Below are positions 25,115-35,858 of a DNA stretch of 64,000 nucleotides, one piece after another; position 1 is the first letter of the stretch; the number at the start of each line of letters is the position of its first letter. The position numbers were made by a program, and so were the translations under genes. The DNA is from Gentiana macrophylla (lineage: Eukaryota > Streptophyta > Magnoliopsida > Gentianales > Gentianaceae), in assembly GCA_026214975.1 (NCBI GenBank), contig CM047810.1, positions 3,534,001 through 3,598,000 on the forward strand, read 5' to 3'. The notes beneath the pieces are model-generated. The model saw nothing but the letters and a program-made list of their open reading frames with translations, had not been told where the DNA came from and did not search any database.

Positions 25115-25204
25115 ATGAATATTCCGGCGAGCTATCGGTTTATTCACCTCCGGAATACCAGTATCTCAGATCATCACCGAGACATTTACCTCGAAAAATC
25201 ATGA
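25115..25204 (+). promoter_or_regulatory. Upstream ORF (29 codons) in the DUF506 leader
   Basis: An ATG at 25115 opens a 29-codon frame that ends with TGA at 25202-25204, about 365 bases before the main start. If transcription starts near the TATA box it would lie in the leader and could lower translation of the main frame. I did not recognise the peptide as a known conserved one. Confidence 0.4.
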
Positions 25205-25568
25205 CCAAACGTCTAAACCGCAGTTTCCTTTTTCCGATGCAGTAGTTAGATAGTCCCGAGCGATAAACAAAAACCCGTCTCTTTCTTCATTTCTGTTTGT
25301 TTCTGGGTTCAAGAAAGTTGGAATATTTTCTTGGTGGGTGTATTTTAGTTGAGTATATAGTTGTGTTGGTGATTGTAAAGAGCTGACCTTGAAAAAGACT
25401 GGATTTTTTAGGCATTTTTCTTGTGGGTTCTCTGTATTTAGCTTCGTTTTGTAGATTTCTGCTTTCATATTTTGGTTTCTGCCGAAAAATTACTATGGTA
25501 TTGTAAGGAGGACTGAGAAATTTTGAGGATTTTGTTTTTGGGGATATTTTTGATCTGGGAGAGAGAAA

Positions 25569-27453
25569 ATGCCATTTCCGATGAAGATACAACCGATCGA
25601 TTCACATCAATTCTTCAGGGAACAATCCAAGCCACTGGTGTTAAAATCGCGTCTTAAACGTCTTTTTGATCGGCCATTTAGCAACGTTTTGAAGATATCA
25701 TCGGAGAAACTGCCATCAATCTCCGGCGATGTTAAAGATTCAGCAACGGTTGAGTTTGAGCCCAGCTCGGTTTGTTTAGACAAAATGGTTCAGAACTTTA
25801 TAGAAGAGAATCCATCTGAAAAGCCTCCGGCTGGAGCTCCGGCAGCTCAGAAATGTGGTCGGAATCGTTGCAATTGCTTTAACGGCAACAACGACAGCTC
25901 CGATGATGAGTTTGCTTTTGAATTTGCAGATTCTTTCACTAGTAACAACTCTTCTTTTGGGGATTCCATAGACACTCTTAAGGTAACCACTTGTTCCATT
26001 CAAACTATTGTATTTTTGATATGTTGATTTTATCTTTGTGGTAATTAATTTAGGATTTAATTGCAGGGGTTGATCCCTTGTGCAACAACAGTGGAGAGGA
26101 ACTTATTGGCTGATACTTCAAAAATTGTTGAAAAGATCAAAACTTTCAAACGGAAAGATGATTTAAGGAAGACTGTAACTGATGGGCTCTTGGCCCTTGG
26201 ATTTAATGCGTCAATTTGTAAATCTAAATGGGAAAAATCATCTTCAATCCCAGCTGGTAAGACCTCTGTTCTATGGTTCACTTGTGTTTTTTCATTTCTT
26301 TTCACTGATTATTTCTTGTCTTAGACCCATTTCTCTTGTAGTATTTTACTGGTTCACAAATCATCTATGATTTTGCTCAAGATTGTTGATGATCATCGTT
26401 AAAGGCATCACCACAACGAATCTAGTCTGTCACGAGGGGCTAGGTTCGACTTTACAGAGGTGTAAAATGGGCATTCAAGCTCTGCAAAGTCGAACTCATA
26501 TTCAACTTTCAGGACATTGAATGTCACTGTTGAGCCATCGATTTTTGATTCGTTGGGATGTCTTTAACAAGTGTCTTGTGGTTTCCTCATTTTGGTTGTT
26601 TAAACTTTAAAGGGTATTTATGTGGTTGGAATTGATTAGTGAGTCGGGATTTAAATGATTTTGTTTGTTCTGATTTTAGGTCTTCCCCTTAAATCCCATC
26701 TTTAGTTACCTAAAATGTTTTTGTATGGTATTAAAGTTCTTAGCATTTTTGCTTGATTACTGTTTTATGCAACAAAAATATTGGCAATGGCTAATTTTGT
26801 TCTTCTCTGGTTGTTTAGGTGAGTATGAATATATAGATGTGATAATGGAAGGAGAAAGAGTGTTGATTGATATTGATTTCCGATCAGAGTTTGAGATTGC
26901 ACGTTCCACAGGAAGTTATAGATCAATCCTGCAATCACTGCCGTTCATTTTCGTCGGGAAATCCGATCGGTTAATGCAGATAATATCCATTGTTTCTGAG
27001 GCTGCCCGACAAAGCTTGAAAAAGAAAGGCATGCACATTGCTCCGTGGCGTAAAACCGAGTATGTTAAATCAAAATGGTTCAGCTCGTTTGCTCGGCTCA
27101 CTGACATGACTTCCCTGCCACCAGCACCACCACCGCAAGGTGACGGTGGAGAAAAGGCAGAACATGAAGCTGAGAAGGTTGAGGTTGTTGTTAAGGAGGT
27201 TGATGATGAAGGAAGTGAGTGTGGAGAATTGGAGTTGATTTTTGGGGAGGAGAAAGATATGTCTTCGGATGCACCCGAGTCGGTTTTGTCTGCGGCGATG
27301 AGGGTCTCCAGTGGTGGTGGTGGTGGTGAAGAGAACGGTTTGATTCCGGTGACGGTGCCGTGGCAACCTCCGGCGGTGAGCCTGAAGAGTTGTGGTGAAA
27401 GAGGCAATAGGGTCACCGGCTTGTTGGATTCTTTATTCAACGAGAAGCCTTGA
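25569..27453 (+). CDS. DUF506 / PDDEXK-like family protein (412 aa, three exons)
   Basis: Exons are 25569-25982, 26067-26256 and 26819-27453, joined at GT-AG introns in phases 0 and 1; the 1239-base frame gives 412 residues. The family (PF04720) is plant-wide, of unknown biochemistry, with a fold related to PD-(D/E)XK nucleases; some Arabidopsis members restrain root-hair growth. Conserved parts visible are an N-terminal LKSRLKRLFDRPF, an acidic serine-rich stretch (SSDDEFAF), VTDGLLALGFNASICKSKWEKSS around residues 180-196, then GEYEYIDVIMEGERVLIDID and FRSEFEIARSTGSYRSILQ. LPFIFVG and WFSSF follow. The tail is low-complexity (PPAPPPQ, an acidic run, five glycines) and ends in GLLDSLFNEKP. 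The ATG at 25569 is the first in frame with the conserved N-terminus. The gene appears intact and stands alone; nuclease activity is not established. Confidence 0.92.
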
Positions 27454-28035
27454 ATTACAAAATTTTGGCTTTTTTTTTTTTCGGCCCTACTATTTTCACC
27501 TTTTTGTCCCCCACCCAAGTACAAATTTCTATATTTCCTATATTCTATTAATGATATATAAATGGGAGTTAAAAAAAAATATATAGTCAAGAGTATAATA
27601 TCACAACGAATATTGCATCACAATATCACATCATGTATTGTTTTGTTATTGTTCAAGTTGTTTGGAACACTTTCGCGATGCTCCGTGACATTTTGCTATG
27701 TTTTGTTACGATATTCATTGTGATATTTCATCGTGATAATTACGTAACTTTTTAAAATGTATTAGGTGCATATTCGAGGAAGAATTTCCTTCATTTTGTT
27801 TCCAAGGTTCTTCATGAATTATTACCTCAGATGATGCTATATAGATGATCATCATTGTGATAAATTAGTAAGAAGATACTAGATGTAAAAAATAAAAAAT
27901 AAAAAATAAAAAGGAGAAATTTTTGTAATGGTTCCATCCATGTCTTTCATGATCAATTGATCATTAGTCATGTCAATGACTAATTAACTTCATAAAGAAA
28001 ATGATTATTTTTTTCCGTTTTCGAGGACTATCACA
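27454..28035. other. 3' flank of the DUF506 gene
   Basis: A T-run and an AT-rich stretch follow the stop. No clear AATAAA stands at the usual distance; AATGAT near 27550 is a weak candidate. An AAATAA microsatellite lies near 27890-27915. Nothing else is recognised. Confidence 0.5.
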
Positions 28036-28255
28036 CATGCGGTTGGAACTCGAATCCATGACTCTTGGTCACCGTCGCAGGCATCACTCGAACCTGACTC
28101 TTGGGCACCGTCACGGGCATCACTTGAACCTGTTGTAAGGCTCGAATCCATGACCTCTTTATCACGGTAACGAGCATCGGTTTAATATGCAGTGGGAACT
28201 CGAATCCGTGACCTCTTGGTCACTTTCAGAGGCAGGGTCACCAGTTTAATCCTTT
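28036..28255. repeat. Degenerate short direct repeats (CTCGAATCCATGACCTCTTGGTCAC type)
   Basis: Variants of AACTCGAATCCATGACTCTTGGTCACCG followed by GGCATCACT are repeated about four times at irregular spacing. The unit is GC-richer than the flanks and carries no frame. It may be the remains of a transposon end. Confidence 0.5.
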
Positions 28256-30109
28256 AGGCAAAGCTTCATTGGCAAGATTAAATAATTAATTAAATCTAAT
28301 GACCTGATGATTAAATAAAGGCCGAGTGGTTGGTGTTATTAAAGTCTGTCACATACGCCTACTTTTTCTTTTATTTTGACGGGGATCGATAGGTTTACCG
28401 TTCAAGTTTACATAATTTTTACACCATCATCATCTCACAACATATTTTTTAATTATAAAAGAAATTGAAAAAATAAAACAATCACAGCAACAAAATTACG
28501 TTGGATGTAGAAATAGTGTAGATTTGAGGGAGTACCTTACGGTACGCACACAATGTCTCTTTCTCAAAACTTATGATAAGGTATGTTACCGTGTTTTATT
28601 GTAGTCATTCTTAAAGTTAAGAATTTATTCCGCTCAAAAACAAAAGTTAAAAATTATTTTTAGTAGTGCAAGTTTTAGATTTGTTGAGTTAATTATTACA
28701 TACTTTTGTTAGGATCAAACGTTTACCGTTGTATTAAAATCAATTGATCTTTAGTAAACGCAGCTTTTTTTTTTTTTTAACGCCTCCAGTGTGGGTCTCT
28801 AATAAGGTTGTGTCGTCAAGCCATGACACAAAGACAAAGCCAAAACCAGCCAACAAGACGCCTTCAGTGTCGCACTAACAAAATTTGTGTTATCTACAAG
28901 ACACAAAGACAAGACCAACCAGGTCAATGAGAATGAGAGACTAACACTGATTGCATAATGTAACCGTGGGAGCAGGAGTTTGATCCCATGACCTCCCACT
29001 ACGATCTGAGTGTTAGGATCGATCGATTCTGGATTGTCATCTTAAAAGCCAATTGGTCTTTAGTAAAGACCAACTTTATTTCCTTTAACAACTTTATCTT
29101 CATTTTTATCACTATCAGGCCTAGCATGATATATGTTAACTATAAATATGATATCTTAAATCATAATAAATAGAATGACTACAGTCCAGTTTTTACCGTT
29201 GAAAATGTATGTGAATAATTATACACATCGGATCAAATTTTTCACAACATAATAAACATGTACTTTAAGTCTTTAACACATCTAATCGGTTTTTTTAACA
29301 TGTTAACTATTCCATCGTTATTGTCTAAAAAGAAAGAGGATTAAAATAAGTAAATAAATAAAAACAAAACCAAATTATTGTTCTTGTCGTAATCACCCTT
29401 CTTCGTCTCTCCGATTCCCTTTACAACCACCACCTCTTCACCGCAATCACCCTTTTGACATCTCTCTCCTCTACATCGGGCTCAGCATCTCAACAATTGA
29501 GCACGCATTTCGACAGAAAGGCCGACATGTTCATCTTCTTTGTTCAATCTTCAAGTCCCCTCTGTCTAGCCTCTGTGTTCTCCGTTCAGGCTACTAGTTC
29601 TCAGTTAACTATGGATGTAACTCTTCATCTTGGTTGTACTTTCGTTCTTGAAGCTTAAAAATCGACATACAAGGATTCAAGGCTGAAGAACCCCAATATT
29701 CTCTCCTAAAGGGCTCTACAGAAAGTGCAAAAAGTTAAAAAGCTGATCATTTTAATTCATTTAACATTGATGTCTCAGGCAAGAATTATGATCATATCGT
29801 TGATGCTAGGGAGAATATGATCGCTCAGACTGATCGGTCAAGTAGGAATTATATTTGGGATGACCGGTTAACCTATTCAAAAGGTAATGGTACATGGTAT
29901 GTTATGGTGTATCAAATACATCATGCGGTTATTATCATTTTAAAATTGATCTAGCGGTGAACTGGATGATCCAGTTTTTTGTATTGACTGGACCGTAATA
30001 TTTACTCATAATAGATATACAGCATTATTTCTAGACTATATTTAGTTTGATGTTTTAATCGAAAAATGCCTCTATTTTGGCTTATTATATATATATATAT
30101 ATTAGTTAA
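28256..30109. other. Intergenic; no gene recognised
   Basis: Mostly AT-rich. A pyrimidine-rich, more GC-rich patch at 29390-29660 holds a 67-codon frame (29455-29658) rich in serine that I do not recognise; it could be a fragment of a leader or exon. There is no splice-supported model. Confidence 0.5.
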
Positions 30110-30332
30110 AGGTTGTGGATGACTGATTTTTAATACAAAATGGGAAAAGAGAATGAAAAAAAAGCAGTGGTTGAGAAGGAATGAATACGCGCGTGTTACT
30201 ACACGTGTGATTGTAGCAACATGTAATGAACACGTGTAATAACATACTGCGTTTTGTCATTCCTTCTCAACCACTATCTTTTTTCTTTCTTTTTTCCTAT
30301 TTTATATCTTATTTTATCTTTTAGCCATGAAC
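30110..30332. mobile_element. Foldback MITE-like element with a long inverted repeat
   Basis: AGTGGTTGAGAAGGAATGA at 30166-30184 is exactly inverted at 30257-30275. A weaker inverted match continues outward through the A-rich and T-rich arms to GGTTGTGG at the left and ATGAACC at the right. The roughly 70-base centre carries ACGCGCGTG, CACGTGTG and ACACGTGT motifs. No frame is present. The superfamily is unclear and no target duplication is obvious. Confidence 0.65.
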
Positions 30333-30358
30333 CCTATATATATATATATATATACACA

Positions 30359-30628
30359 CTACACTGTATCTTGCCACAATACAAGTCATCCTACACTTTT
30401 AAATTTGTCTCATAATATAAGTCATTCTACATTAAAATGCAATATATATTACTTATTTCCCTATCTTACCCCTAATTTATTATTAATCCTATCACTTTTC
30501 ACTATTTAACAACTATTGCATTAATGATTGTCAATAGATATTTTAGACATTAATCTTTAAATTTATGATATTCAACCAATTTTTTAATCTATCTCTAGCA
30601 TGACTTATATTATGAAACGGATGTAGTA
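30359..30628 (-). mobile_element. Stowaway-like MITE, family A
   Basis: AATACAAGTCATCCTACACTTTT starts the left arm, and GACTTATATTATGAAACGGATG with TAGTA ends the right. The interior (CTATTGCATTAATGATTGTCAA, TTTTAGACATTAATC, ATTCAACCAATTTTTTAATCT) is the reverse complement of the elements at 30819-31097 and 42621-42895. Stowaway elements are Tc1/mariner relatives with TA duplications and CTCCCTCCGTCC-like ends. The left end is eroded, so its edge is approximate. Confidence 0.75.
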
Positions 30629-30818
30629 TTAACGGTACTGCTAATAATTTAAAAGCTTATTGTACAGTTGTACGTGATGGTATAACTTTTGCCCACAGTT
30701 TTCATTTCCATTTTCAATATTTTATGAAATGAAATATAGTCTTATCCACATGTTCCCCGTAAGGGTACATACGACGTAGAAATATACGTGGCATCACATG
30801 GATCATCTGTTATTAAAC

Positions 30819-31097
30819 TATTATCTTCGTCTTAAAATATAAGTCAATTTGGATGTTTTCACGTAGATTAAGAAATTGGTTGAATAATATAAATTTTAAG
30901 TAGAAATAACTAAAATGTCCTCTGAGTATTATTAATGAAATGATTATAAAGTATTGAAAAGTAGTTGGATTGTTAATAAATTATGGGTAAGATAGAAAAA
31001 ATAGTAATAAATGCTTCTTTGGTAATGTAGAATGACTTATAATTTAGAACAATCAAAAAGATGTGAAGTGACTTATATTTTTGGGGATGAGGTAGTA
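30819..31097 (+). mobile_element. Stowaway-like MITE, family A
   Basis: It runs from TATTATCTTCGTCTTAAAATATAAGTC to GACTTATATTTTTGGGGATGAGGTAGTA, with terminal inversion and TA edges. The interior carries ACGTAGATTAAGAAATTGGTTGAA, as in the 42621 copy. About 280 bp and non-coding. Confidence 0.8.
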
Positions 31098-31635
31098 GAT
31101 CAAATTTGATATGTATGGTCAGGATCATTCAGGTGTCAAGTTTTTTTCGGATATACTCTCTCCGTTTTTTTATCATACGCATAGACAAAATTCAAACAGT
31201 TAAGAAAGTGATTAATGTGTCTGAAAAAGAGAGTAAATGACTAAGTTGTCCTTAGATTTTGTTAATATATAGACACCCAATAAATGTTGTTTATTTCTTG
31301 GTAATTGGAGCACTATATTGAGAATTTGTATATGCATGGGTAATAGTGAGAAAGACTTTGCGTGATTATCTACGAATAAGTCTCTCTACCTTCTGATTCT
31401 AACATCATTTCTGAGAATCTCTACACATAGTCACTGCATCTGAGAATCTACTAAATCTTCTGATAATAAAGTAATCAGTAAACCAAAATAATTATGACAT
31501 ATTTACAAAAACAAATACACATATAAATAATTTATTTTCTATTATTATAGTGATAAATATTACCTTATATGGATATTCAAAATATGTATAGAAGATCTTA
31601 TTAATGAAATATTTTAAAAGCATTTTTGTGATTCG

Positions 31636-31702
<67 letters not shown>

Positions 31703-32114
31703 ATGTTAAAAATAAGCAAAACTTGAATCTGTAAAAAATTCAGATTACGGTAGATATAGAGTATGATGTCCAATTTTATCAGAATCATTGAATAGAGATC
31801 ATGTATCTGATTACGATCAAAGACATTTAGTTGGATCCGGAGTTTGTATATACAGATTTACCACTTTTCTGATTCTAATGCGAGTCTTTCTGAGACTAAT
31901 TGATTTTAGAGTTTTTAGTATTGAAAATGTATTTTTTTAGATGTAAATACTTTGGTTATATATTGACTTTTGGAGTAATTAAATCGGAGGGTAAAGGTGG
32001 AAAAAAACTCTAAATACTGTATTGTATTAATAATGTAAAATTAAAGACAAATCAAATTACAGTTAAAAAGAAAAGGAGGAGTATTTTTTAATTTTTTTAA
32101 TTTGAATATTCTTT
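31098..32114. other. Intergenic; one-sided MITE end and (AT)n microsatellite
   Basis: TACTCTCTCCGTTTTTTTATC near 31153 looks like a lone Stowaway-type end without a clear partner. An (AT)n run fills about 31639-31699. No gene is seen. Confidence 0.55.
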
Positions 32115-32792
32115 AGGGATAGCAGGGGTTCGGGACGGGTTTTATGCTCCCCACCCCTATACCCGAACTTTTGAATACTCCCCGCCCGCCGCTGCATGCG
32201 CATGAAATATTTTCCACCCCCGCCCCGCCCCGTCAGAGGATGAGTTACCCGCCCCGCCCCGTTCCCCGAATTTCAGCAGCCCGCGGGGTCCCCATGCCCC
32301 CCGCCCCCGCCCAATTTCGCCGCCCCGTTTCCCGAATCCTGAAGCAAATTATAGTGAAATTATACACAACCAAAACAAAATACAAACTCCAACACAATAA
32401 AATACAAACTTCAATCTCTAATACAACATAGAATAATAACCAACTTTGAGCGCATTAATACAACATAGAATAATAACCAACTTTGAGCAATCCTCTAATA
32501 CAACATAGAATAATAACCAACTTTTTTAAATTTTGAAAGGTTAGGGTATTTAGATATTGAGAAATGAGAATAAAATTAAAATAGAATATTATTATATATA
32601 TAATTATAACGGTACCCGTGGGGACGGAGTTAGGCCTATCACATGGTATATATTATACCCCGCCCCACCCCCCATCCCGTCTGGGTAGCAATTTTATCCC
32701 CCATGCCCCCGGTCAAACCCTGTATTTTGACCCCGTTCGGATCGGGTTCGGGACGGGAATCCGGGTAACGGGTAGTTTTTGCCATCCTATAC
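32115..32792. mobile_element. GC-rich hAT-like non-autonomous element
   Basis: The left end TAGGGATAGCAGGGGTTCGGGACGGG and the right end, read inverted, TAGGATGGCAAAAACTACCC, resemble TAGGGATGGCAA-type ends of plant hAT-like MITEs. Both flanks of an AT-rich middle are strongly C-rich on the plus strand (CCCCGCCCCGCC). Open frames across it are proline-rich artefacts. I could not confirm an 8-base target duplication, so the class is tentative. Confidence 0.5.
32416..32526 (+). repeat. Three tandem copies of a 33-base core
   Basis: The core TAATACAACATAGAATAATAACCAACTTT occurs three times with short spacers (GAGCGCAT, GAGCAATCCTC), inside the hAT-like element. The copies are nearly identical. 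Confidence 0.85.
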
Positions 32793-34200
32793 ATGTACTA
32801 GTGGTTCACTGTTGGAAACATTAATATTTTTATTATTAAATATATCTGGAAGAAAGTAAAAAATAAATAAAAAATTTGGGGTAGTGGGAATATATGAAGG
32901 AAATTAGATGACGGCATGCTCGTGCTATCTTGAATGTTGTGTAGAGGGAGCAGAGTTCAGTGAAGTACTAAATTACTACAATTATTTAATTTATTTGCTC
33001 AAAAGAAAATATATGAATAATTTATTACATCTATGAATTGGTCTTCACAATTTGGCCTATTTGCATATTAATAGTACATACATTATACTTCATGATATGT
33101 ATTTTCTAAGATGTAAGAATTTTTTTATATTAAGTTGGTAGAGCTTTATTGTTAAAAGATAAAGTTTGGACATTTGATATTGAAATAAATTTGTGGAACA
33201 TATACCTCTACATGTGCTTTGGCCAATTATAATAGAACTTCAACAAATACATACTACATATTATGTTTAGATAAATATCATGATAAAATATGGAGAGATT
33301 TTTTATGGTGTGATCTGTTTGTGCAAAGTGGCATCACATTAAAGCTCTCATTTTTACTCTCTCTTCACATAATACACTTTTATATGTGTGAGAGGTTAGA
33401 AATGAATAGTTGTAATGTATGATGCCAAATTGCACAACCTACTACAACGATTGTATTATAAAATTTGTCTAAAATATGATACTTTATGTAAGAGTAAGAT
33501 AACATTATTGATGCTTTTTTGCTACCTCTATTAGCTTTTTTCATTGTGTTGAATTTACATGTATGTGTCTCTTTATTTGTGTGTGTAAGCTTTTTACATA
33601 CATTGACTAGGCCAAGTGGGAGATGGGGAAATTGATGAGATGGAAAATTTATCATGTAAAACTCACTATTAGTGAAAGCTGTCTCACGCCATGAAGATCT
33701 CTGACCACACATGATTTCACACACTGGTATTTGTGTATTCCACCTCGTGAAGCTGCCATGGCCCATATCTCCGCCTGCGTAGCGATCCCTCAGTGAAAGT
33801 CCTCTGATAGAAAACGACACTGCATGAGATTGAGTAAAAATAAATTAAAGACAGGAGATTTGAGGAGGTCTTACTTACACTTGCTGGATTTACATTGGTT
33901 TTTGGTAAAAATAAAAAATAAAAGCTCCAATTGCCAAAGCACTAAATTAAAATTTTTGACTTTCTTGGGTGGGGTTTTTTTTTTTTTTTTTTTTTTTTGA
34001 CTGTTTTATCTTTAACCCCATTTTTATTTATTTTAAGGACAAACAACACGGTTGGGTTTTGTTTTTTTGGTAAACGAAGTTAATTATTTTGATCTTATCA
34101 ACTTATGACTTTCACCTTATCTATTTGCTTTTATTTCTAATCATAAATGAAAATGCTAGTCCTTTTCAAAGAAAATATAAATCTTTCTTAACCTTTATTA
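32793..34200. other. Intergenic; one unrecognised minus-strand frame
   Basis: AT-rich sequence with a 146-codon minus-strand frame at 33380-33820 (starting MSFSIRGLSLRDRYAGGD). Its first third is balanced in composition and could be an exon fragment. The rest is lysine-, threonine- and histidine-rich like random AT-rich DNA. I recognise no family. A poly(T) lies at about 33976-33999. Confidence 0.4.
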
Positions 34201-34497
34201 TACTCCATCCGTTTTTTTTTTTTATCTATCATATTTCACAATTTACTCTTTTTTTATTTATCTGTCATTATACATTTGCAATGCAACATTTATTACTTTT
34301 CCTCCTTTATCAATAAAATATTTACATCTCCAATAAAAAATATACATTTTCAATACTAAAACACATTTACCAACAAAAGAATTTACATCTCCAATAAAAA
34401 AATACATTTCCAACACTATATATTTCGGTATATATTAATTATTTTCTTAATGTGTGAATCTTCTCTCTGCGACATATATAAAAAAACGGAGGGAGTA
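34201..34497. mobile_element. Stowaway-like MITE
   Basis: It begins TACTCCATCCGTTTTTT and ends AAAAAACGGAGGGAGTA, the inverted ends of Stowaway-type elements with a TA at each edge. The interior repeats TTTACATCTCCAATAAAAAA twice. About 297 bp and non-coding. Confidence 0.8.
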
Positions 34498-34505
34498 TCG
34501 TTTAA

Positions 34506-35005
34506 TACAAATCATGTCCTAAAATATAAATCCGTTTAATTTTTTTGGTTTTGTCCTATACCCACGCCTGCCTCCGTTACTGAGACAGGCGTGGGTATAG
34601 GTGTTATTTCCGCGACTCGAATAGATCAGTCATTCACTCCTTTGCATATCACTTTGATCCAGGTGACCATGTGGAGTATATGGAGCTCAAAGCTATTTCA
34701 TTGGCCTTGGAGGAGGCGGAGCACTCATTTTAGGGATTCGGAAGCTCGAGGTGGAGAGTGATTGTCTGGCGTGCATTTCGCGACTTCGACAACCTAGAGT
34801 AGATCTCACAACTTTGGGTTTTTTTCTTGTTCTACCCATCATTTATTATATACACATCCATTTTTTCCACTAATTTGTATTAATAACAGTCAAGTGTCAT
34901 TTTAGACTTTTTAATTAAAATTAATGACACGTAATCAATTTAACCAATTTTTTTAATCTGTATGAAAAAATCCAAATGAAATTACATTTTAAAACGGAGG
35001 TAGTA
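34506..35005 (+). mobile_element. Stowaway-like MITE, family B, split by a LINE RNase H fragment
   Basis: The left end (CCTAAAATATAAATCCGTTTAA) and the right end (TTACATTTTAAAACGGAGGTAGTA) bracket an interior like that of the 43397-44235 element (ATTAATGACACGTAATCAATTTAACCAA). About 260 bp of unrelated GC-richer DNA (34557-34820) interrupt it. Confidence 0.7.
34557..34820 (+). pseudogene. LINE RNase H fragment with a hairpin at its edge
   Basis: Read in two frames, it gives HVEYMELKAISLALEEAEHS and then GIRKLEVESDCLACISRLRQ, the RNase H stretch found at the end of plant L1-like ORF2 and related proteins. The preceding bases are similar to SFHLDPG in the LINE at 14100-16745. A perfect 14-base inverted repeat (34557-34570 with 34586-34599, TATACCCACGCCTG) stands at the left border. 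Confidence 0.6.
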
Positions 35006-35624
35006 CAGTATAATAAAGAATCATATTACTCTTGTTTTAAATAATTACTACTCCGCTAAAAAAAAAAAATTACAACCACTTATAAAATAAGGTAAGAAGG
35101 TCTTGTTTTTAATTGAAAAAAAAGGTTCCTTTAAATGTTGTGTCTTTATCGTGAAATTAGCACGAATCGAACATTAATATATGTTTAGGTTAGTGTATTA
35201 GACATTTTAACCACTCATTTTTGGTATTTAATAATATTATGAAACTATATGAAAACTCTAAAATAATTTATATTTAGAGATAAAACGAGTAGTATATTTG
35301 TAGGTTAGAAAAAACTCTCAATCAAATGTTGTACTATAATCATTTTTTCATCTAAATAAATTTCAAAACAACATTTCAACTTTATAATCATTATTTTGTT
35401 TTATTTTATTTTATTTTCTCTCTCCTAAATCCATTCAGCATCAATCTAACCAGAAACCAAACAGGCTCAATCTGCAAGTCAGCCAATACCACTTATAACG
35501 TCCTATAATTCAGACAAATAAGTTTTACTCGAGTTATAATTGATCTAGTAATTACTTAGATCACCTTTCTCACTTGGCTTAAACCGATTAACTCAAGTTC
35601 TCAAATCTTTAATATCGCAATTAA
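35006..35624. other. Intergenic; no gene seen
   Basis: AT-rich, with short poly(A) and TTTTA-type runs only. Confidence 0.6.
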
Positions 35625-35858
35625 TACCTTCGTCTCATTTTAATAGTCATGTTTGACTTTTCATACGATTAAAAAAAGTGTAATTAATGTTTTGAATCTC
35701 ATTAAATGATTAAATATGCTTACATTTATGGCAAAGAATAACTTAAAGGACATAAATGTAAAAAATATTGGATCATTTAATGAAATTCAAAACATTAATT
35801 CACTTTTTTAATCATAAAAATCAAAGCACTTACTATTAAAAAGAACGAGAGGATGATA
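35625..35858. mobile_element. Foldback MITE, near-perfect palindrome
   Basis: The left arm (CGTCTCATTTTAATAGTCATG, then GATTAAAAAAAGTGTAATTAAT, GTTTTGAATCTCATTAAATGAT) is matched by the inverted right arm (ATTTAATGAAATTCAAAACATT and AAAAAGAACGAGAGGATG). Nearly the whole 230 bp would fold into one hairpin. The ends resemble Stowaway elements. Confidence 0.8.

Noticed and set aside
26916..27590. A 224-codon frame on the strand opposite DUF506 exon 3
   Set aside because: It is the shadow of the real exon; its serine/proline richness mirrors the acidic and glycine-rich codons of the true frame.
32144..32431. A 95-codon proline-rich frame
   Set aside because: It arises from CCCCGCC repeats in the GC-rich transposon end and has no domain.
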